In this document: piece after piece, positions 12,640 through 23,800 of the stretch
How the letters are laid out: each line of letters opens with the position of its first letter
Position numbering within the stretch: position 1 is the stretch's first letter
Source of the DNA: Ampelocalamus luodianensis
Lineage: Eukaryota; Streptophyta; Magnoliopsida; Poales; Poaceae
Length of the DNA stretch: 64,000 nt
Direction of reading: 5' to 3'
Assembly (NCBI GenBank): GCA_036346255.1
Contig: CM070628.1
Span: 21,219,840 to 21,283,839, forward strand
Translations under genes and position numbers: made by a program
The notes under the pieces: model-generated
What the model saw: only the letters and a program-made list of their open reading frames with translations
The model's database searches: none
What the model was told of the DNA's origin: nothing

Positions 12640-13175
12640 AAGTACATATATGGTGCACAAAGAAAGCGGCGAGCGAGAGCATGTACCAGGAGCCCACACC
12701 CTCGTTACCTCTCATCGTGGGTAGCCCGACAAAACTGACAGATAAACTGTGCATCTTCGGTCTACAAGCGTGGCCCATTTGGCCTACAAGCTTTGGTCTG
12801 AGGCTAGCCTGCTCTGGGCCGCTACGGCTGGGGGCATCGAGAGTTGGGCTTCCGGTGCACATAATGTGCTGGTGCAGCACATCTCTGCTCTGGGGCTCTG
12901 GCCTTCCATCCAGTTCAATCCCAAGGGGCTTCTTTTTTTGCTGATTTATTTATATTCGCTTATTCTCGTGCAGTCTACATTTCCCCACAACCATGCCTAG
13001 TGTTAATGTGCAGAAAGCTGTGTCTTCTGAAAGAAAGAAAGAAAAATACTAGCCAGCTGCTGGCATAATCAAGGAGTTGGTGAGCACACAGGGAAACATT
13101 TTTTTTCCACACAATTATATAAGCGACGTGGCTTTCACGACAGCTGCAGGGCAGATTGCTGCGACATCGTTGGCT
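12640..13175. other. Unassigned flank of the hAT element
   Basis: Moderately GC-rich sequence without a recognised protein. Short ORFs at 12681-12944 have no known motif. Confidence 0.4.
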
Positions 13176-13259
13176 GCTTGCATCGCATTGGACCACGGTG
13201 TATATCTACATCAATCTGCTTGCATCGCATTGGACCACGCTGTGTATCTACATCAATCT
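13176..13259. repeat. Two-copy 42-bp tandem repeat beside the hAT insertion
   Basis: GCTTGCATCGCATTGGACCA starts at 13176 and at 13218. The two 42-bp units differ at only a few positions. The second unit overlaps the hAT target duplication that starts at 13257. Confidence 0.85.
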
Positions 13260-13264
13260 TTAGT

Positions 13265-16200
13265 CAGCGGCGGACCCAGGATTTTACCATAAGGTATGCC
13301 TAAATTTTTTTTTCTTATACAATTCGGTAAACCATTTATAATTCGGTAAAACCATATTCTAATTCGGTAAAACCACATACATTAAATAACATGATAAACC
13401 TTAGATTCAAAGATTAAGCTAGAAACAATGACAAATCTCGATATAAATTGTTCAAATGAAATACAAATAGTTTGAAATATAGACATAGAAGGGACTTACA
13501 ATATTACTTGTTTATCCGCCGCTTTCTTAATGACATGAATGTCTCGATTATATCATCTTCATCAACTTGGAAGAAAATATCCCGCTCAATGAATGTGACT
13601 AGACAATCATCCAAAACACTATCACCGAGCTTATTCCTTGACTTTGTTTTCACTATCACCAATGCAGAAAATACCCTTTCAACACTCGCAGTTGCCACCG
13701 GTAAAAGCAATATCAATTTGAGAAGCAAGTAAACCATATCATACACTTTGTGCCTCTGTGTTGCAACAAACTTAACTGAGAGATCAACAATGCTGTCTAG
13801 ACCTTGGAAGCTATCATCTCGTTTAATGTCATCAATGTAATTATCCAGTTGCAATTCAAGTTTTAGCAAATCATTGTTGGAGAAGTCCTTGGGATAAAAT
13901 CCAGCCAATCTGCGTACCTTCCGTGCATCAAAAGAAGCAAAGGAGTGGGAAGGACTAAAGGCTGACATACAAGAGAGTAGCTCCATATTGATCTCATCAA
14001 ACCGATTATCAAGCTCTTGACTAATTTGATCAATGACACCAATGTATACTTCTCTTCTGAAATGGTCATCATTTGTTTGGTTTCGGGCACGGGCATACCT
14101 TGCTGATTTTCCATAGGGCACATAAGCACCATCCAAAGCAGGAACTTCAACATCATGTGTAATGCAAAAAGAAGTGACCCTCTCAAGAAAATTATCCCAA
14201 CCATCAGACCTCAAGTGCTGCATTCTGCTCTTTGCAACATTAACAAGTGAGATTGCATTAAGAATATCTTGATCCCTTCTCTGCAAACATTCGGATAACT
14301 CATTTGTGTATCCAAGAATAACATACATTAAGTGCACAAAGAAAACGAACTCAAAGGTTTCAAATGCTCCAAGCACAAAATGTATCTTTGTCCAATCATC
14401 CTTATATGCAATATCACCACCAAGATCAATGAGCACATCATGGATTGAGGAATACATAGTGATGATGCTACATATAGTTTTGTAATGAGAACCCCACCGA
14501 GTCTCACCAGGCCTAGGCAAACCCATTTCTTGATTTAATCCACTCCCTGATTCAAGCTCACCACACTCTAGTGCTTTCTTGACATTCTCAAGCCTAGCAT
14601 TTCGAAGCATACCATGACGCTTGCAAGAAACCCCAACAATGTTCAACAAGATAGATACTTGATCAAAAAAAAGTTTTACAATCAGTATTTCCCTTGGCAA
14701 ATTGAATCGACGAGGTTTGTTTCCAATCATTCTTGATGGAAAATCATGTGTATAAGGTTTGCAAAGACCTTTAGTAATATATGCTCTACGGATTGCATCT
14801 TGATCATTAACATGATAATCTTTAATGGGCAGCCTTTCACCTGGATCATATGGAAGGCGATTGATGTCATAAACCGGCAGCTTTGATGTGGGCGGTGGCG
14901 GTGACGCTGACGCTGGCGGGGGCGAGGGCACATGATCCGTAATTTCTTCAACTTCTACTCTATCCTCTTCTTGATTCTGCTCTTCCTCTTCCACAATAGT
15001 TTCAACCGGAGGTGGGGCAGGATCCAAAGCAACAGCAGCCGCCTTCTTTGCTGCGTGTTTCTGAAAAAGGGATACTATGTCTCCGCTTCTCTTCATAATT
15101 CAACAATTCTAGAAAAAACAATTTAGCAATTAGCAAAAGTCACATGCGATGATAGAATCATGTTTGGATCTTTCAGTTAGAAAACTCACAAGTCACAGGA
15201 TCTGATGGACTAATGACCGGATGTTAATTTTGATCTGTTGTTGTTGAATGAACTCCGAACTGGAATAAAAAATCACTCATACATAAGTAATTAAATCTAT
15301 TTAAGTACACTAGTAAGAAGATTAGAAGAAGAAGAATCTTAAACCTGTCTGCTACTGCTACTGCAGTACCGTGTGCCGCTTTGTTGCGTCGTCCGGCGAC
15401 CGGCGTTGTGATGACGTTGCAGGCTTGCAGCCTTGCACCCTCCGGCGACCGGCGTCGTGCTTTGCCGCGGAGTCCGAGGCCAGCGAGTCGGCGGCGAACG
15501 TGGCCGCGTGGGCGTGCGAGTGCACCTTTACCTAATTCATCTCCTTTACTAATTCCACTGCAAGTTGGCAGCACTAGCTAATTAACCTCCCTCCCCAACT
15601 ACTCCAATTAAATAATCATAGCAGTGCATGCCTCACTAACCCAATTAAATAATCAGCAATACATCCCTGTTCATCCCAAATAAATAATCAAACTAGTACA
15701 CCAACGGTTTGCCCAGCCACAAGATCAGCCGATGCATGCATACTAGTAGTCAACTATCTCTTTTACTAATCCGATCCAACTAATGAAACGCATGCAACAG
15801 CAGCTAATTAGGTGGATAAAACCAATAAACTATCTCTTCCCTACTACAATTAAATATTCATAGCTGATGCATGCCAACACTAATTCAATATTAAATTAAT
15901 CTCTCTCCTAACAATCCCAATTAAAGAACACAACCAAGACTAAATATCTTGCTACTAGGAAAAATCCTAGCACTCGCAGACAAGCATCATCAATTAAAAT
16001 AATCAAATCTCTAAATGCATCTCCAATTAAAATAATCAAGCTCTACATACATCCCCAATTAAAATAATCAAAGCACTGCATGGATGTGAAATCTCTAGCC
16101 GTAGCAATCCAGGTAAACGAGCTACGAGAATTGACAAACCGACCGACGCAGCAGGACTGCAGCGGCTCCACATGGCCGGCGTCGCGGCTGCTCAGCAGTG

Positions 16201-16467
16201 GCGCCACGCGGCGCAGGCTTCACGTGTCGGCACCAAGGCGCAGAGCAGCGGGCGAGCAAAAGCCGCAGGCGGTGCGCAAGGCGGCTCTACGCGCTCTTTG
16301 GAGAACGGCGACGCGGGAAAACAAAAGAATTGGTAGGGTTTCTAACTCTTTGGAGTAACTGCGTCGGGTAAGTTTTTTTTACAACAAAATTTATATTCTG
16401 GTTCACTTACACGTGGAACACAGGGTATGCCGTGGCCCACCCGGCATACCCTGTGGGTCCGCCCCTG
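13265..16467 (-). mobile_element. Complete hAT transposon with 8-bp target duplication
   Basis: The left end CAGCGGCGGACCCA and the inverted right end CAGGGGCGGACCCA match at 13 of 14 positions. Both are followed by GGTATGCC motifs. TCTTTAGT is present perfectly on both sides (13257-13264 and 16468-16475), the 8-bp duplication expected of hAT. The 3203-bp element carries one transposase-derived ORF on the minus strand (13504-15096). The rest (15100-16467) is non-coding apart from short ORFs without motifs. The perfect duplication suggests a fairly recent insertion. Confidence 0.93.
13504..15096 (-). CDS. Internally deleted hAT transposase (TTF zinc-finger / hATC type), 530 aa
   Basis: The N-terminus has an acidic and proline-rich segment (residues about 25-75). 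It is followed by the start of a TTF-type zinc-finger region (LPVYDINRLPYDPGERLPI to GNKPRRFN, about 75-131). The chain then jumps straight to the C-terminal half: GVSCKRHGMLRNARLENVKK, GETRWGSHYKTIC, and the hAT dimerisation region near the end (VERVFSALVIVKTKSRNKLG, LDDCLVTFIERDIF). Proteins of this family are usually about 750-800 residues. The missing middle normally holds the first catalytic acidic residues and the DUF4371-like part. The deletion kept the frame, so the ORF is open from ATG to stop but should not cut DNA. It could still dimerise or bind element ends. The start is the first ATG of the open frame. Domain names come from family knowledge; the deletion is my inference from the motif order. 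Confidence 0.82.
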   Translation of the reverse strand: MKRSGDIVSLFQKHAAKKAAAVALDPAPPPVETIVEEEEQNQEEDRVEVEEITDHVPSPPPASASPPPPTSKLPVYDINRLPYDPGERLPIKDYHVNDQDAIRRAYITKGLCKPYTHDFPSRMIGNKPRRFNLPREILIVKLFFDQVSILLNIVGVSCKRHGMLRNARLENVKKALECGELESGSGLNQEMGLPRPGETRWGSHYKTICSIITMYSSIHDVLIDLGGDIAYKDDWTKIHFVLGAFETFEFVFFVHLMYVILGYTNELSECLQRRDQDILNAISLVNVAKSRMQHLRSDGWDNFLERVTSFCITHDVEVPALDGAYVPYGKSARYARARNQTNDDHFRREVYIGVIDQISQELDNRFDEINMELLSCMSAFSPSHSFASFDARKVRRLAGFYPKDFSNNDLLKLELQLDNYIDDIKRDDSFQGLDSIVDLSVKFVATQRHKVYDMVYLLLKLILLLPVATASVERVFSALVIVKTKSRNKLGDSVLDDCLVTFIERDIFFQVDEDDIIETFMSLRKRRINK

Positions 16468-16640
16468 TCTTTAGTTCTTTCTCCGTCTTATGTATCCATG
16501 CTGAAAGTGCAGAAGGTCTTCCGAAGTAATTAGTTCAGTTATTGCCTATCGCATTCGCAATCTGAAAACGAACGAGGAGAAAAAAAAATCTTCCTCCCAT
16601 GATTAATTGGACAGATTGTATCAACATGCTCCCACTATGG

Positions 16641-17215
16641 GAAAGAGTCCATCAAATCACTTTGAACCTAGGGCCTCGGACGAGATCATCTTGAAACATT
16701 CGTCAAAGGCCGAATACTCGGCAAAATCAGCGTATGCTCTGCAATTCCTAGGATCAACAACGACGGAGTTTCAAAGTCTCATCTGGAAAGCATCGGTGCT
16801 ACCTAAGTGCAAACAATTCGCGTGGCTTGCAATTCAAAACAAACTTTGGACTTCAGACAGACTGCAAGCGAGGGGTTGGCCAAATCAGGCTCTTTGCCCC
16901 CTCTGCAGACAGGCCCCAGAATCAGTCTTGCATCTGTTGGCGGAGTGCAGGTTCTCTCGCCGAGTTTGGCACTCTATGGCAGACTGGGCGGGTTGGGCGC
17001 CACTTAGGCCGCTCTCCTGGCCGGTCTGTCATGACATAGAGGATTGGTGGAGGACTGTTTGCCACGGAGGTCATCTGCCGAGAAAGGCAACGTCCGGGAT
17101 GGTTATCTTAATCTCTTGGGAGATCTGGTCAGAGCGTAATGTCAGGATCTTTAAACATCGCTTCTTCTCGCCTTTGGAGCTGGTCTCTAAGATTAAGGAA
17201 GAAGGCAGAGCTTAG
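16641..17215 (+). pseudogene. LINE ORF2 C-terminal zinc-binding domain (zf-RVT)
   Basis: The frame reads AEYSAKSAYALQFLGS, LIWKASVLPKCKQFAWLA, then CPLCRQAPESVLHLLAEC and SRRVWHSMADW. It ends at SWEIWSERNVRIFKHR, just before the stop at 17215. This is the zinc-binding domain that follows the reverse transcriptase in plant L1-type LINEs; the cysteines CPLC...HLLAEC are intact. Endonuclease and reverse transcriptase are absent because the copy is 5'-truncated. The frame stays open upstream to 16607, but those first codons come from host DNA and the target duplication, so any ATG there is accidental. The copy cannot transpose on its own. Confidence 0.88.
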
Positions 17216-17376
17216 ACTCTGGCGGAGGGAAATGCTGGGAGCATTTATACCTTTGTAATTAACCTTTTTAACCTTTTTCAGGGCCTCGGTCCTAGTTTTG
17301 TTTTTTGTTTGTTTGTTTTGTTTTTTTGATCTTCTCTATTAATTGAAAAGGCAGCGCTCCTGCCAGTTTCAAAAAA
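16641..17376 (+). mobile_element. 5'-truncated LINE (L1-type) with target duplication
   Basis: ACATGCTCCCACTATGG at 16624-16640 recurs at 17377-17395 with a 2-bp insertion (GT). Between the copies is the last part of a LINE ORF2, then a T-rich 3' region and a short A run (CAAAAAA) directly at the right duplication. Such heavy 5' truncation with a 3' A tail is typical of target-primed reverse transcription. Confidence 0.85.
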
Positions 17377-17871
17377 ACATGCTCCCACTGTATGGTCGTG
17401 TTTTGGATGCGGACTCGAGGAGGATTTGGTTTGGATTTAAGTTAAATTTGAGCTAAATGATGGCCTAATCCCACCAATCCAAGTTCCAAACAGAGCTAGC
17501 GTACTTGTAGAATGGAACTAGACTCTAGTTTTACCTAATTTGCATTAAGAAAGAAATCTCTTAAACACACGTCATCAGACTCGTATGGTGGCTACCTGCC
17601 CGTGGTTATGGACCAAACGATGCATGATTGTATGGTGGCTACCTACCTTATCTGCAGAAAGCCAGAAAGGCATGGTCTACTAATAGTAGCATGCAATTGA
17701 TTGTCCGCACTTGTTCTACTGAGATACACTCACTAGCTCCTATATAGTTTTCTTCTACCAACGCCTTTTGTAATCTGGTCAAAGAAGTGCTGGGAGAACA
17801 AGTCCTCCATTTACTCTTTTCTAACGAAGAGATAGCCGGCCGCTAGGGAGTGCTACGATCGGCTTCTTTGC
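17377..17871. other. Flank between LINE and Helitron end, nothing coding
   Basis: The sequence continues the LINE target site. No ORF with a known motif was seen. A short repeated phrase (ATGGTGGCTACCT) occurs near 17586 and 17634. The Helitron 5' end may lie here but could not be placed. Confidence 0.4.
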
Positions 17872-18226
17872 GAAAAGCTCCTGTACTTTGCGAAATCACG
17901 TCCAGATGCTTGTGTCAGTTTTTTTTTCGAAAAGCCACCGGTGTTTTCAAAATCATGTCCGGATCCTTTGTGTCACGTCTTTTTTACAAAAAATCTCCGG
18001 TGTTTCGGAAATCACGTTGAGCTTCTTCACGTCAGTATTTTTTTCGGAAAGCTCTATGTTATTCTGAAATCATGTTGAGGTTCTCCACGTCGTTTTTTTT
18101 ACGAAAAGCTCCCTACAGTTTCCAAAACAACATCGAGGTCCCGCTACGTTTTTGGAAAAAACACATGTAATTTCTGAAATCGCGTCGAGGACCCTCGTGC
18201 GCAGCGTAGCGCGTTTATCATCCTAG
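17872..18226 (+). mobile_element. Helitron-like 3' end with ~60-bp minisatellite
   Basis: Five to six diverged units of about 58-62 bp each contain a T run, CGAAAAGCTCC, a GTGTTT-like phrase, GAAATCACGTC and GAGG. After the last unit comes GTGCGCAGCGTAGCGCG, which can pair GCGC with GCGC, then TTTATCATCCTAG followed by T. A short hairpin ahead of a terminal CTAG, inserted before T, is the standard Helitron 3' terminus. No Rep/helicase coding sequence is seen, so the unit is non-autonomous. The TC 5' end was not located. Confidence 0.62.
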
Positions 18227-18824
18227 TTGTCTGAAAACTCCACAAATAGGACATCAGGACTTGACTCTTTTCCTTTCCGGCTAACCAATCAGTCCCACAA
18301 ATGTTACATTCTGTATTTTTAGACAGGTCACAAAGAATAGAACACCGGTTAAAAAAATTCCAGGTTTTCTCAATGACGCATATGCGAAGACCAAGTTTGA
18401 AAAAACCATACTTATAGAGAGAACTTAGACGGTCAGGCATGTCTGGGAATGCTTCAGTTTGAGCTTGGTGCTGTATATATATCCTAAAGATATTGTATTT
18501 AGAAAGGGTTTCTTTGAATTTGAGGGGTGTTTATACTTTATAATCGAGCGCGCTGATTTTTGTGAAGGGTAAGTCAAATTTTGTTCATTAGACCAACATC
18601 AAAAAGCGAAGCACACACATCTGTAAGCATATTTACCGGTCGTAAATTTTGACTTACGATCATAAAATTTGACTTACTCCTAAAAAAATATCGATCGCCT
18701 GATAATTAGCAAAATAAGCCATCTTTTTTGAACTAGGCCTCTACATTTTTTAAAAGAACTTCTTCTTTCTTGTAGCATTTTCAATATTTATTTTGAAATA
18801 ACGCAAAAAAAATTTAAAAACGAA
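18227..18824. other. Non-coding DNA with a small inverted repeat
   Basis: GTAAGTCAAATTTT (about 18570-18583) is matched in inverse by AAAATTTGACTTAC (about 18663-18676), with a second partial copy between them. No gene was recognised. Confidence 0.45.
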
Positions 18825-20010
18825 TGTGTTTTTCTGGGGGTACTAGTCAATTTCATGTGCTCTGATTTACATCAAGTAATCATCCGAGGAATCCGCACAT
18901 CAGGTATCATTGTTCACCAGTACATCACTGCTAAATCGATGAGGTTCTTTCAGCATAAGTGAGGCTGTGACTCCTTTTCGAAAAAATAAATGAGGTGCGA
19001 CTTTTGCTACAGCTGCTTGCAAGCTGCAATCAGATCATTGGCTTCTTGTATTGGACATCGGAAATAAATATGCCTACCTGATGTGTCTGATGTATGCTGA
19101 AAGAGAATCTAGGTGTTTACTGACTGCAATTATCGCCTTCACCGCAAGCTAGCTGAAACAGCTGCTGGCGCTGCAACCAGACCATTGGCTTCTTTTATTG
19201 GACATCGTAATATAAATATCCCTACGTAATGTATGCTGAAGGAGAATCGTAGTTGTTTACTGACTGCAATTATCGCCTTCACCACAAGCTAGCTGGAAAC
19301 CAGCGAATGAACAAAATCTTCTGCCTACTACATGTTGATGCTCCAAATCCCAATGACACTGTCGAAGATCAGAATACAGGTTGTCTATCGAGTTTATCCG
19401 GAAAATAATATGAGAACGCTATCAAAATGAAATAATATGAGAATGCTACCAAAATGAATATCATTTATTGTTGTGAACACACTAAGTTTATGTATGAGAA
19501 TATAATAGGTGTTACGAATGTGTTTTTATGGGGTACTAGTCAATTTCATGTGCTTTGATTTACATAAAGTAATCATCCGAGGAATCCGCACATCAGCTAC
19601 TCGCCTTGATGGAAACTTAATTGCCTTCCCCAGAAGAATAGGGACTAAAAGGGAGTTGCTGCCCTGGTAAGCATATGCACATAACTGAGGCCGTATCATT
19701 GCTCGTCAGTACATCACTGCTAAATCGATGAGGTTCTTTCAGCATAAATGAGTCTGTGACTCCTTTTTCGATAAAATAAATGAGGCTCTGACTTTTGCTA
19801 GAGCTCCTGGTAAGCTCCGATCAGATCATTGGCTTCTTTTATTGGACATCGGAATGTAAATATCCCTACGACCCTACCTGATGTATGCTGAAAGAGAATC
19901 GTAGGTGTTTATTGACTGCGATTGTCGCCTTCACCACAAGCTAGCTGAAAACCAGCGATTGAACAGAATCTTCTGCCTACATGTTGATGCTCCCAAATCC
20001 CAATGACATG
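18825..20010. repeat. Local tandem segmental duplication, non-coding
   Basis: Two long copies share the order GGTACTAGTCAATTTCATGT, AATCATCCGAGGAATCCGCA, CATCACTGCTAAATCGATGA, ATTGGCTTCTT and GCCTTCACC. The copies run 18830-19160 and 19515-20006. A third partial copy (19183-19370) holds only the second half, from CATTGGCTTCTTTTATTGG on. The copies are colinear but diverged by substitutions and small indels. No ORF is conserved between them, so this is duplicated non-coding DNA. Confidence 0.8.
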
Positions 20011-20043
20011 TATTGATTAGAATCTTATAGTAGTACCTATTTA

Positions 20044-20293
20044 CTGTCCCGTCCTTTTCGTTATATTTCTCCATAGCCTACTATACGCATAGATCAAGGA
20101 AGTATTAAATCTAAAAAAATTGTTAATGATAAATAATCATATATACCCATATTAAATGACGTCGTAACACAACCATTTCATCTATTCCAAAGTATTTAAG
20201 TAGGGTAGAGAGTGAAAAGAATGCAATAACTAAATATATTGAAACAGATACTCCCGAAGCTATGGATAAATATAGTGAAACGAAGGATGTATG
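20044..20293. mobile_element. Stowaway-like MITE, about 250 bp
   Basis: The left end (CCGTCCTTTTCGTTATATTT...CCATAG) is matched in inverse by the right end (CTATGGATAAATATAGTGAAACGAAGGATG). TA lies on both sides. The size and the CCGTCC/GGACGG-like termini fit the Tc1/mariner-derived Stowaway group. No coding capacity. Confidence 0.6.
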
Positions 20294-20524
20294 TATTAAT
20301 AAAGGGGAAATTGATCATATATCACTCCTCATTTATAAACTCTACGATCTGCCACTCTTCCCGCCATAATAGTTTCTTTGCCCTGAATTCGTTATTTCTC
20401 TACGATTTGCCACTTTTGAGTGTGAATTGTCCATTTTGCCACTCTCCTTCCTCTTCCTCACAACTCCACCTCTTCTTAGCCATGGCGGTGGCGCATGTGA
20501 GCATCCTCTCACCTCCCATGGTAC
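20294..20524. other. Flank of the copia-like element
   Basis: Contains ORF-like CT-rich sequence and an ATGGCGGTGGCG at about 20481, but no recognised protein. It ends at the left LTR at 20525. Confidence 0.35.
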
Positions 20525-20834
20525 TATTGGAGTTAATCTTGTCGTGTGTTACGTTTTGCTAGCGTTGTGATAGCGTGCATGCACGCATGACCACTTGGGC
20601 ACTTACTTCGTAAATTTGTTAGATATTTGGTAACTTAGGATCATGGTGTGATTCCAGATTTCCAGGAGATAGTTTTGGCAAGTAATTCCCTCCTTAGGTA
20701 ATATGATTAGTTTCCTTGCTTAGTTGACAAACTTCCTTGTACTAGGCTATTTATTTGTAACATGAAGAAAGGAGAAAATGCATTGCTATGCAGTTAGCAA
20801 CGAAGCACCAAAAAAAGTGTTTCTTGTGCATGCG

Positions 20835-23800
20835 TGTAACATCCCCATTTTCAACTTGTGTTTCAAATGTAAGAAAATGAGGATAATTTAAAACTTTTCT
20901 TACATCCTTGTGCTTTTGAGCTTTTCTGAAATTCTTGTAAAAGGATTTTGGGAAATCCAAAATCAAAACCCTCCAATATATCAATTCAAAAACATCCTTG
21001 GGGAAATCTTGGGTCAAACCCTTGGAAATAATTTTCCTGGGTTCTAAGGTTGCCTTGTGACCTCTCTGATTTATTTCATAATTTTGGAAATTATTTGAAA
21101 TATTTTAGGGGCAAGTCAAACCTTGGTCAAACCTTTGAAATCACCTTCTGGAATTTCTTGAGAAAATTTCAGTGCACAAAAACCTCTGGAAATTTTATGG
21201 GAGGTAAACCCCAAGGTAAGCAAGCTCCAGTTAAAATTTCATGAATTTTGGAGTTGATTTGATACTCCAATTAAATCTTCCAAAATCTCAGTCAAAATTT
21301 AAACCCAATTGGTCAAGTACTGTTCATGCGACCGAGCCAGACTAGAGTCCGACTCAGCCGACTTGTCTCGACCGAGTCAACTAACAGCTCCGACTCGGGG
21401 CTGGGTCTGTCGACGTGGCTCGCCCGCGTGCGTTTGATCTCCATCGGGTGGTCTTGGTTTCGCCACCGAGGCGTCGACGCGTTTGCTTTCTAACCGTCGG
21501 ATCCTGATCTTGCGGCTGTTGCTGCGTCTCCTTCCTCTGGCTCTCCCCTGCCTCCTTCTCTCGCTCTCTCGCGCGCGCTGAGCGCCGCAGCCCTTCGAGT
21601 CGTCACGGCGGGGCCCTCCAACGACTCTTGCTGTCGCGCATTGAATGCTCGTCGTGCAGCCGTTTCCAAAGTCGCCTCTCCCTGACCTCTCACCCACTCC
21701 GTTGCTCGAGCACCCGAGGTCGCTCTCGCCGTGAGAGAGAGTCGTTGAGGTCCCCGTGCCCCCATCGCTACTTAGGCTCCTGCATCCTCCTTTGGCTTCC
21801 TTTCCTCTCCCCGCAGCTCTCTCTTGCACCCTCTGAGCTTGAGCGAGCCCATACCACCCCAGCGCCCATCTCCGCCATTGCCGAGCTTGGAGCTCCTGTC
21901 GCCGACGGTGCTCCAGTGGCTCCCTCGCCCGATTCTTCCTCCTGCTCCTTCCTCTTACCTCTGTGGTGCTTAACCTCACCCTATTTTGGGTTTCTCTGAG
22001 AGGCAATGGGATTGAGTTTTGGAGCTCGCGACGCCAGTGCCCCTTTCTTCTCCGGTCTTGGTAAGACCCCATTTCCCAATCCACGCTCCTGGAGCTTCTC
22101 TGTGGTATTGCGAAGCTCATGGTACCACCCGGTGTTGCTAGTTTGGCCCAGGTTGACCCCTCCGCGGTGAAGCTCTTCTGCGCCGCCGCAAGCTCGCGCT
22201 GCCAGCTCATCCCCGGCAGCATCTTCCTCCCCGCGTCATCCGGGTGAGTTACTGGACCCTTGTAGTAGCTCAAGCACGCGGTAGTTTCCTTCATGCGCGG
22301 CCGTAGCTCGTAGGTGTAGGATCTGGGCATTTTGCCCGCCGCCGCCTATCTCGCGCGCGGCTCACCTCCGGTGACCTCGGTGGCGCTGAGCCCTTCCCCT
22401 AAGTCCCTAGAGCCTTCCTGGTGCTCGTGCACCCCCCCATTTGCGCGCGGCATAACCATTTCGCCGTTGCCATGTTTCCCGTAGCGGTCACCTCCGCTCC
22501 GCGCGTCGCGCGCGCCAGTCCACCTCCGGCGAAGTCCCGCGCCTTTAGGTGCGCAATAGTGCTAGGATCCCATTTGCCTTGGCGGCGTCGCCATGGCGAT
22601 TCTCGCCGGCGACGAGACGAGCAAGCTCGCGGCCGGGAACTCCTCTGTTGTCGGACGGAGCTCCAGGTGCGGCGCGCGTGGCTCATTAGTGGTCGTCCGA
22701 TCTAGAGATCTACGACCCTCAGCTCTCCACGCCGCCGCCCTCTTCTCGCGCTCGATTCGTGTCGCTCGGATTCAACCGGGGACGTCCGATCTGAGATCGA
22801 CGACTCTCAATCGTCCATGTCTCCGGGTGTTAGGAAAATCCCCGAAAATGCTAAGTCCAAAAACTGAAGAACTTTAGGGTCTTGTCATTTTTGTATCTCT
22901 GTAACTATAGATCCAAATTAGATGATTCCAATTTTGTTAGCTTCCTTATACCTTGAACTTAAATATAAAAATAATTGTAGACCACGATCAAACCTGGAAA
23001 ACCGTTTTCAACAATAGTAAACAAGTGAACTTAATACTGTTTTCAGAACTTTTAGCAAATTTGTAAAATGCATATCTTTTTATCTATAGGTCATTTTTGT
23101 ATGAATCCGATTGGATTAGCTTCCACTGCTAGTGTATTTTCTAGGAAAATTGGTTTCACAAATTTTACTGTTTTTAAAAATCATAAGGATCATATTTTAG
23201 TTTAATACCCTAAACAATTTAGACAAATCATAACCCTTTCAATATAACTCCAAATGACCCAAAAATTTACATGTAACCTTATAATAGCAGTAGCTAACTA
23301 CCATAAAAGTTTCAGCTTCAAAATCACTCAAGAAAATATTTTATGAACAGTACTAATTAAGTGTGGCATTTTTGGCCGAAAATGAGTATTTAGATCATAT
23401 CTTTTTCTTCACCAATCCTTTTTAGTTAGTTCTTGTTCCTAAGGTTAGATAGGACCTTAGACTACCCCGTGTATAAATTTTGTAGCATTTGAATGCTTTT
23501 TGCTTGCTTAAATACTTGGTGCTTTGCATTCTTATTGGTTTTTGTCGGTTGTTTTCGCTCTTTCGCTTAGGCTTCGACATTTGCGGTAACCCCGAGAACG
23601 ACCCTCCGCAATGCTTTGAGCGACAACAAGCGTGCAAGTAGTTTGATCATTTCCCATTTGATCCCATTACTTTTAAAGTCTAATATGTTGTTTAACTTCT
23701 ATGTATGCATTGCTATTTTGTTGTTAAATTGATTAGTTAATCCTCTAGTTGCATAATCTGTAGGTAAATGTTTATCCTCTACTACCTGAGCCTAGGTTAT

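Noticed and set aside
16607..16640. Host ATG used as the start of the LINE-derived ORF
   Set aside because: The codons before 16641 are in the target duplication and flank, so the start is accidental.
20481..20525. Host gene start (ATGGCGGTGGCG)
   Set aside because: The frame is short, has no recognised motif and enters an LTR after 45 bases.
21377..22330. 317-codon minus-strand ORF
   Set aside because: Antisense to the LTR's own leader, Arg/Gly-rich, no recognised domain; treated as a composition effect.
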